Source: Chryseobacterium oleae (GTDB lineage Bacteria; Bacteroidota; Bacteroidia; Flavobacteriales; Weeksellaceae). From it: DNA of 64,000 nt. Shown here piece by piece: positions 58,663 through 64,000 of this stretch. A program made the translations under genes and the position numbers. Below the pieces are notes generated by a model. That model was given only the letters and a program-made list of their open reading frames with translations. It was not told the origin of the DNA and did no database searches. The first letter of the stretch is position 1, and each line of letters starts with the position of its first letter. Where the stretch lies: positions 269,258 to 333,257 of the forward strand of contig NZ_FOVD01000006.1 in NCBI RefSeq assembly GCF_900115055.1. Reading direction: 5' to 3'.

Positions 58663-59124
58663 CTATTCCTCGCCTACATCAATGTCATCCTGCGTAAATT
58701 CGCATTTTAATCGGAATGGGATCGGCGTATCTGATCCCGTATAGAAATCGTCGATAGTACCCTTCCATATGACCTGAAGTTCACCTTCTTCATTTTTCTC
58801 AAACTGAAGCTCATTATCGTAGATAAAAGCATCCTCGTCGTCGAATAAATCCACTTCGGTGTAGGTTTCTTCTTCAGAATCATTAATCCTGATCACTTTT
58901 CCTTCAATTTCCTTCGATTCGATAGGAAAATCGAAAATTTCAAGTGAAAGCTGCGGAAAGTTGTACTGTAATGAATCATCATCTACATGATCCAAACTGT
59001 CATCCGTTATAATTTCAACCTCTAATAAATGCTGTTGGTTGCTGTAGACCGCCTTACAATAAGTGTTTCTAATATTGTATTTTAGGGTCTCCTCCGGATG
59101 GTAAATTTTTAAAATCCCTTTCAT
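58663..59124 (-). CDS. Acidic protein of unknown function
   Basis: 153 residues, strongly acidic (DDSLDHVDDDSLQYN; EVDLFDDEDAF; QDDIDVGEE), beta-rich, no signal peptide. Lineage-restricted appearance; no family recognised. Monocistronic by position. Confidence 0.65.
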   Translation of the reverse strand: MKGILKIYHPEETLKYNIRNTYCKAVYSNQQHLLEVEIITDDSLDHVDDDSLQYNFPQLSLEIFDFPIESKEIEGKVIRINDSEEETYTEVDLFDDEDAFIYDNELQFEKNEEGELQVIWKGTIDDFYTGSDTPIPFRLKCEFTQDDIDVGEE

Positions 59125-59265
59125 TATTTCTTAAAAAAGAGCTGTAATAATATGATTGTTAAACGTTTTAGACAAAGATAAAAAATTGATTCAAAGTTGA
59201 AAATATTTTGAAAATTATTTTTTTAAATCATTATGATTGATTATTCCGTATAGGCCAATAATACT

Positions 59266-59273
59266 TACTTTTG
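59266..59273 (+). promoter_or_regulatory. Promoter core TACTTTTG
   Basis: Exact TAnnTTTG 19 bp before the ATG at 59293. Confidence 0.5.
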
Positions 59274-59292
59274 CTGCATAAAGATTCTGAAA

Positions 59293-61089
59293 ATGAAAAA
59301 CATTGTATCAAAAGGTATTTTAGGGCTCGGACTGGTGATCAGCCTTGCTTCCTGTAAAAAATCTGATTCTCCGCTGACGAAGGTGACCCCTACGAATATG
59401 GATTCTATTGCATCCAGTTATTATGAGCAGTATCTGAAATTATATCCTTTAGAAGCTACTTCCCAGGGAGATACGAGATACAATGACCAGCTTCCGATCA
59501 ATATTGACAAGGACTTTATCTCCGGAGAGGTTGCTTTTTACAATTCCGTACAGAAGCAGCTGGAAAGCGTTGATTACAAAGGTCTTTCCGATGAAGAAAA
59601 GGTAGTTTATGATGTACTGGATTACACTTTAAAAGATAAAATCGAGGCCTACGCTTATCACCCGGAATATATTCCTTTTACACAGTTCGGAGGACTTCCC
59701 CTGAACTTTCCGCTGTATGGAAGCGGTGAAGGAAGCCAGCCTTTTAAAACAGAAAAAGACTACAGCGACTGGCTGAAAAGAATGGAAAAATTTCCTGAAT
59801 GGATGAATGCCGCCACCGACAATTTCCGTGAAGGAATCACCAATAAAGTGGTTCTTCCTAAAAAACTGGTCGTTAAAATGATCCCTCAGATGAGAGCAGA
59901 CGAGATCACAACGGCTGATATGGATAAAAATATTTTCTACGGACCGATAAAAAACTTCCCGAAAAGCTTTACCCAGGCTCAGAAAGATAAATTTTCCGCT
60001 CTTTATGCAGAAGCGATCACGAAAAAGATCATTCCGGCTTATACCAAAATGGGTACATTCCTGGAGAAGGAATATCTGCCGAAAGCAAGAGATACGGATG
60101 GCTACAACAGTCTTCCGAACGGAAACGAGATCTACAGATATTACGCTAAAAGCTGGACAACTACGAAGAAATCACCTGAGGAAATCAATAAAATCGGAAT
60201 TCAACAGGTCGCTATGCTTCGTGCTGAAATGGAAAAAGTAAAACAGCAGGTTGGTTTTTCAGGAACACTGGAAGAATTTATCAATTTTGTAAAAACAGAT
60301 CCTAAAGCGATGCCGTACAAGACTTCTAAGGAGGTTTTAAATGGATTCAACGGTATTCTAGCGAAGATCACTCCTAAACTGAAAACAATGTTCAGCGTAA
60401 CGCCGAAAACGAAGTTTGAAATTAGACAGACGGAAAAATTCAGGGAAGCAAGTGCCAGCGCAGAGTATATTCAGGGAACTCCGGATGGAAAAAGACCGGG
60501 AATATTTTATATGCCGATTCCTGATCCTACCAAATTCAATGTGACTTCCGGAATGGAATCTCTTTTCCTTCACGAAGCAATACCGGGACACCACTATCAG
60601 GTTTCTCTTCAACAGGAAAACACCAAGCTTCCTAAATTCATGAGATTCGGATGGTTTGGAGCGTATGGAGAAGGATGGGCGCACTATTGTGAGACTCTGG
60701 GACCTGAGTTTGGTCTTTATACAGATCCTTACCAAAAAATGGGTTACCTGAGCGATCAGATGCTGAGAGCGGTTAGATTGGTCGTAGATACCGGACTTCA
60801 TACCGGAACCATGACGAGAGAGGAAGCCATTAAATATTTCCTGAGCAATATCTCTTACGATGAAGCCAGCGCAACCGCAGAGGTAGAAAGATATATGGCG
60901 ATGCCGGGACAGGCTTTAGGCTACAAAATCGGATCGTTGAGAATTCGTGAGCTTAGAGAAAAGTATCAGAAAGAGCTTGGCAAGAAGTTTAATTTAGCCA
61001 GCTTCCATGATGAGATTTTAAGCCAGGGATGTCTTCCATTGGATGTTTTAAACAGGAAGATGGATCTTTGGGCTAAGAAGCAGAAATAA
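59293..61089 (+). CDS. DUF885 lipoprotein, putative metallopeptidase
   Basis: 598 residues. Lipoprotein signal with LASC (Cys ~21). DUF885 domain (~35-590) with FLHEAIPGHHYQV: His427, Glu428, His433 and His434 are the probable metal ligands, and YGEGWAHYCE the conserved C-terminal motif. Family members are zinc-dependent carboxypeptidase-like or esterase-like; activity not proven. Probably attached to the outer membrane or periplasm. Terminator at 61117. Confidence 0.88.
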   Translation: MKNIVSKGILGLGLVISLASCKKSDSPLTKVTPTNMDSIASSYYEQYLKLYPLEATSQGDTRYNDQLPINIDKDFISGEVAFYNSVQKQLESVDYKGLSDEEKVVYDVLDYTLKDKIEAYAYHPEYIPFTQFGGLPLNFPLYGSGEGSQPFKTEKDYSDWLKRMEKFPEWMNAATDNFREGITNKVVLPKKLVVKMIPQMRADEITTADMDKNIFYGPIKNFPKSFTQAQKDKFSALYAEAITKKIIPAYTKMGTFLEKEYLPKARDTDGYNSLPNGNEIYRYYAKSWTTTKKSPEEINKIGIQQVAMLRAEMEKVKQQVGFSGTLEEFINFVKTDPKAMPYKTSKEVLNGFNGILAKITPKLKTMFSVTPKTKFEIRQTEKFREASASAEYIQGTPDGKRPGIFYMPIPDPTKFNVTSGMESLFLHEAIPGHHYQVSLQQENTKLPKFMRFGWFGAYGEGWAHYCETLGPEFGLYTDPYQKMGYLSDQMLRAVRLVVDTGLHTGTMTREEAIKYFLSNISYDEASATAEVERYMAMPGQALGYKIGSLRIRELREKYQKELGKKFNLASFHDEILSQGCLPLDVLNRKMDLWAKKQK

Positions 61090-61116
61090 ATTTATGTAGA
61101 AAAATAAAAATAATAG

Positions 61117-61153
61117 AGATGGGATGATTAATTTTAATGTCCCATCTTTTTTT
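61117..61153 (+). terminator. Intrinsic terminator of DUF885 gene
   Basis: AGATGGGA and TCCCATCT arms around a 15-base loop followed by T7. An ATG at 61124 in the stem is therefore an unlikely start for the next gene. Confidence 0.8.
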
Positions 61154-61174
61154 ATCAAATTTAATCCAATTACA

Positions 61175-61621
61175 ATGATCATAGAAAGCCTGAGATCTCT
61201 CTACAGCAGAGATTTGAACAAACTAAAAACCGAAATAGAATCTTACCGGAATGAAACTTCGATGTGGAAAACATATCAAAACATAACCAATTCAGCAGGA
61301 AATCTATGTCTGCATCTGGTTGGAAACCTTAACCACTTCATTGGTGCAGAACTTGGAAAAACCGGCTATGTCAGAAACAGAGAGCTGGAATTTTCACTTA
61401 AAGATATTCCGCAGACAGAACTTTTAGCCATGGCAGAAGCCACTACAGCTATGGTTGATCAAGTTCTCAGCCAGTTGACTTCCGAAGATCTTGAAAAGGA
61501 ATATCCTCTAGTTGTTTTTGAAGATAAAATGACCACAGGATACTTTCTGATCCACTTGATCACGCATCTGGACTATCATTTGGGTCAGATCAATTATCAC
61601 AGAAGATTGCTGGATATTTAA
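61175..61621 (+). CDS. DinB/DfsB family protein
   Basis: 148 residues from the ATG at 61175; an earlier in-frame ATG (61124) is in the terminator hairpin. Four-helix bundle with His ligands: HLVGNLNHFI, HLITHLDYHLGQINYH, forming the three-His metal site of DinB-type proteins. DinB-like proteins include thiol S-transferases (bacillithiol or mycothiol type) and unassigned hydrolases. Substrate unknown. Confidence 0.85.
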   Translation: MIIESLRSLYSRDLNKLKTEIESYRNETSMWKTYQNITNSAGNLCLHLVGNLNHFIGAELGKTGYVRNRELEFSLKDIPQTELLAMAEATTAMVDQVLSQLTSEDLEKEYPLVVFEDKMTTGYFLIHLITHLDYHLGQINYHRRLLDI

Positions 61622-61660
61622 ACTTTTTTACATTTAATTTCAGTAATCCATCCGCTCCAT

Positions 61661-62590
61661 ATGGCTCATAAACTTTCATTTATACTGTCTTTTATTTGTA
61701 TGGTCAGTTTGTATTCCCAAGGTTTCATAAGGACCAATTCAATAGATTCTCTGCAGACGGCGGAGGATATCCAGCAGTTCATCGGAAGAAAAGAAATTAC
61801 CCAGTATGTTTATGTCATTGACAAGATTAAGTACGATTCTAATTGCATTGCTATGGCCGACAGTCTTAAGATACAACCCTGGATAAAAGGTGATTTTGAT
61901 GGAAACGGACTTACGGACATTCTCATTACCGGAAATAAAAGAGAAGGACCGGCAACGATTTGCATCCTTGACAAAGGAAATGGCTTTGAGACCAAAAAAA
62001 TAAGTGACGGACAACTTCACGAAATATGTTCATTTACTCAGGTAAAAGATAACCAATTACAGTATTTGAGTATTAAAAATAATTATCACAGCGCATACAA
62101 GCTGAAAAAAGATCTTCTCGCTTATAAATTTGGAGATTTCATTGAAGAAAATAATGCGCCCAAAAACCATCGTATTTCAACCATTCAATTCCGGTCAACC
62201 AGTTGTTATGGAATCTGCCCTGATTTTACGTTAAAGATTTCCGGTCTTGATATAGAATGGACTGCTGACTTAAATAATAAAGTTAATTTTAAGGAATATT
62301 CAGGAGTGTATCGTTCCAAATTATCTGAAAAGCAGCTCAAAAACATTCTTGAACTGCTGAATTACATTGATTTTGAAAACCTGAATGAAAATTATGAAGT
62401 AGGTTATTCAGACCAGCCAACAGCTTATTTAACGATAGATTATGATGATCTGAAATCCAAAAACATCCGAGACTATGGTAAGATGGGCACCAAAGGACTT
62501 AGAAAACTGTATGAAGTTCTATTCGATCTGAGGGGAACGCTTCAATGGACGAGACATGAGGCATGGGAATATAATAAATTTGATAATTGA
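61661..62590 (+). CDS. Secreted DUF6438-type protein
   Basis: 309 residues. Signal peptide ~1-20 (LSFILSFICMVSLYSQ). Middle WIKGDFDGNGLTDILITG is a calcium-binding-like FG-GAP/dockerin-style loop. C-terminal half (~175-300) has TSCYGICPDFTLKISG and LLNYIDFENLNENYEVGYSDQP, the DUF6438 pattern with a Cys pair. Unknown function, exported or periplasmic. Confidence 0.75.
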   Translation: MAHKLSFILSFICMVSLYSQGFIRTNSIDSLQTAEDIQQFIGRKEITQYVYVIDKIKYDSNCIAMADSLKIQPWIKGDFDGNGLTDILITGNKREGPATICILDKGNGFETKKISDGQLHEICSFTQVKDNQLQYLSIKNNYHSAYKLKKDLLAYKFGDFIEENNAPKNHRISTIQFRSTSCYGICPDFTLKISGLDIEWTADLNNKVNFKEYSGVYRSKLSEKQLKNILELLNYIDFENLNENYEVGYSDQPTAYLTIDYDDLKSKNIRDYGKMGTKGLRKLYEVLFDLRGTLQWTRHEAWEYNKFDN

Positions 62591-62614
62591 TTAAGAAAAT
62601 CAACAACAGTCACC

Positions 62615-62735
62615 CAGCCACCCGTTTACCCTTATAACTCATAACCCTCAAACTCTCCTACTCTCAAACCCGAACCCCGCATCCCGAAACTCATAACTCA
62701 TAACTCATAACTCATAACTCATAATTTATAACTCC
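62615..62735. repeat. Degenerate 'CTCATAACTCATAACTCATAA' repeat
   Basis: ACTCATAACTCATAACTCAT is repeated with 9-base steps about six times in 62689-62730, preceded by CGAACCCCGCATCCCGAAAC. The reverse complement of these words occurs at 43960-44060. Lies between convergent DUF6438 and nth genes; no gene. Confidence 0.8.
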
Positions 62736-62749
62736 TCTCAAATTCACCC

Positions 62750-63370
62750 CTATTTCTCAAACATCATTTTCGTAAGAAAGTCCTTCTCCCCTTTTCCTCT
62801 GGCTGGCGAATACTCTCTTCCGTAGAAAATAATCTGCAGGTGAAGCTTGTTCCATGTTTCTTCCGGAAATATAGCCTTTGCGTCTTTCTCCGTTTCTACT
62901 ACATTCTTTCCTGAAGTAAGCTTCCATTGCGTCATCAACCTGTGAATGTGTGTATCTACCGGAAAAGCTGGAAATCCGAAAGCCTGACTCATCACCACAG
63001 AAGCGGTTTTATGCCCAACTCCGGGAAGCGCTTCCAGTTCTTCGTAGGTTTGAGGAACTACACCATCATGTCTTTCCAGTAAAAGTTCAGCCATTCTTTT
63101 CAGGTTCTTTGCTTTTGTATTGGACAGTCCTATTTCTTTGATCAGTTCTTTAATTTCGAATTCTTCCAGTCTGGCCATCCTTTGCGGAGTTCCGGCCACC
63201 TCGAAAAGATGGGGAGTCACCTGGTTCACTTTTTTGTCTGTGGTCTGTGCAGAAAGTGCTACAGCAACCATTAAGGTGTAAGGATCGGTATGATCCAAAG
63301 GAACAGGTGTGGTAGGATATAATTTCTCCAGTTCGTCTTGAACGAGCTGAGCTCTTTGCTTTTTTGTCAT
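62750..63370 (-). CDS. nth: Endonuclease III without Fe-S cysteines
   Basis: 206 residues. Helix-hairpin-helix LPGVGHKTASVV with catalytic Lys121 and VDTHIHR with Asp139 match bifunctional Nth glycosylase/AP lyase. The usual C-terminal Cys-x6-Cys-x2-Cys-x5-Cys cluster is missing: the tail reads YGREYSPARGKGEKDFLTK with no Cys. It removes oxidised pyrimidines from DNA in base-excision repair. Divergent from bcp. Confidence 0.94.
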   Translation of the reverse strand: MTKKQRAQLVQDELEKLYPTTPVPLDHTDPYTLMVAVALSAQTTDKKVNQVTPHLFEVAGTPQRMARLEEFEIKELIKEIGLSNTKAKNLKRMAELLLERHDGVVPQTYEELEALPGVGHKTASVVMSQAFGFPAFPVDTHIHRLMTQWKLTSGKNVVETEKDAKAIFPEETWNKLHLQIIFYGREYSPARGKGEKDFLTKMMFEK

Positions 63371-63403
63371 TTAACCATTAAATTTGAACAAAATTAATTC
63401 ATT

Positions 63404-63853
63404 ATGCTGAAAGTTGGAGATAAATTACCTGAATTTGAAGGAACAAATCAGGATGGTGAACCCATAACCTCATCAAAACTGATCGGAAAGAAAGTAGTCG
63501 TTTTCTTTTATCCTCAGGCCAGCACGCCAACGTGTACCGTAGAAGCCTGTAACCTGAGTGACAATTACTCAAAGCTTAAAAAAGCCGGATTTCAACTGTT
63601 GGGAATAAGCGGAGACAGTGTAAAGAAGCAGAAAAACTTCCACAGTAAGTTTGCCTTTCCGTACGATCTTCTTGCCGATGAGAATCACGATGCCATCGAA
63701 AAATTCGGGGTTTGGCAGGAGAAGAAAACATTCGGAAAAACGTATATGGGGATCGTACGAACCACTTTTATTTTTGATGAAAACGGAATCTGTACAAGAG
63801 TGATAGAGAAAGTAACGTCTAAAACGGCGGCTGAGCAGATTCTGGAAGGATAG
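63404..63853 (+). CDS. bcp: Thioredoxin-dependent peroxiredoxin (BCP/PrxQ)
   Basis: 149 residues. Peroxidatic Cys44 and resolving Cys49 in TPTCTVEACNLSD mark the PrxQ class with the two Cys five residues apart. It reduces hydrogen peroxide and organic peroxides using thioredoxin. Start ATG 33 bp from the divergent nth start. Confidence 0.95.
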   Translation: MLKVGDKLPEFEGTNQDGEPITSSKLIGKKVVVFFYPQASTPTCTVEACNLSDNYSKLKKAGFQLLGISGDSVKKQKNFHSKFAFPYDLLADENHDAIEKFGVWQEKKTFGKTYMGIVRTTFIFDENGICTRVIEKVTSKTAAEQILEG

Positions 63854-64000
63854 TAGTTAGAAGAGGGAGCCGGGAATTGCTAATTTAACCATGTGATAAG
63901 TTTGTTTATTAGGATAACGCTCTTAAAAAAGTTAAAATATCTTTGGAATATTAATCATTGGAAAAAGCAATAGGAAAAAGATAGAAACCTTGTTGGTACT
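63854..64000. other. Right-edge intergenic region
   Basis: 147 bp with no gene. TATCTTTG at 63938-63945 is an exact TAnnTTTG core, likely for a gene beyond the window. Confidence 0.4.

Overview
The window looks like chromosome of a member of the Bacteroidota, class Flavobacteriia, most like Chryseobacterium or its Weeksellaceae relatives. Reasons: AT-rich DNA, many promoter cores of the Bacteroidetes type TAnnTTTG, lineage-typical families (GLPGLI, YARHG, TonB-dependent receptor with carboxypeptidase-like N-terminus, PorT-like barrels, GG-leader 'bacteriocin-like' peptides), and intergenic spaces full of family-specific degenerate repeats. I see no rRNA, tRNA, CRISPR array, insertion sequence, prophage or replication origin.

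Layout. 1-1190: tandem array of a 274-bp repeat. 1345-3267: a two-gene cassette of a metacaspase and a V8/trypsin-like serine protease, each gene preceded by a similar 5' leader. 3462-5385 (minus): a GG-leader peptide, an unknown secreted protein and a GLPGLI protein. 5764-7664: a compact operon (HExxH protein, CsaA-like tRNA-binding protein, 3'-5' exonuclease, MIP18/SufT-like protein). 8041-9920 (minus): rhodanese-type sulfurtransferase and HMG-CoA lyase. 10111-24308 (minus): a 14-kb assimilatory sulfate reduction regulon: Rrf2 regulator, cysH, cysD, cysN, cysE, cysK, cobA, cysJ, cysI, a TonB-dependent receptor and a siroheme-synthase/TSUP-permease fusion. It carries sulfate from activation (CysDN) through APS reduction (CysH) and sulfite reduction (CysIJ, with siroheme made by CobA and the fusion protein) to cysteine (CysE, CysK). 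A palindrome over the -33 region of the cysH promoter is a likely Rrf2 operator, and a 33-codon ORF with a Cys-Met-Cys-Cys run lies directly before the receptor gene.

24455-29289: peptidase T, small secreted proteins, another GG-leader peptide, a PorT-like barrel and a LytS/LytTR two-component pair. 29538-35110 (minus): outer-membrane protein, Bcr/CflA-type MFS exporter, AraC regulator, thiL and a thioesterase. 35452-38647: a tightly overlapping plus-strand operon (HI0933 flavoprotein, TonB-C-like protein, DUF2306 membrane protein, YARHG lipoprotein). 38818-43906: DUF2809 protein, two thioredoxin-fold proteins, two tandem GG-leader peptides and mutS. 44354-48993: acetyltransferase, JmjC-like protein, a 290-bp tandem repeat, bestrophin and secreted proteins. 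48999-56370: housekeeping genes (TrmH-type methylase, CBS protein, nadK, fbaA, accD), an SpmA/SpmB-like fusion and a four-helix-bundle gene bracketed by inverted repeats. 56386-58492: TonB/ExbD/ExbB. 58663-63853: acidic protein, DUF885 lipoprotein, DinB protein, DUF6438 protein, nth and bcp.

Most interesting: the metacaspase plus serine-protease cassette with its duplicated leader, the Cys-rich leader ORF before the sulfur-operon receptor, the four GG-leader peptides (two adjacent with a shared leader and diverged cysteine cores), the Rrf2 operator, and the repeat arrays. All functional statements are read from sequence by eye; no search was run.
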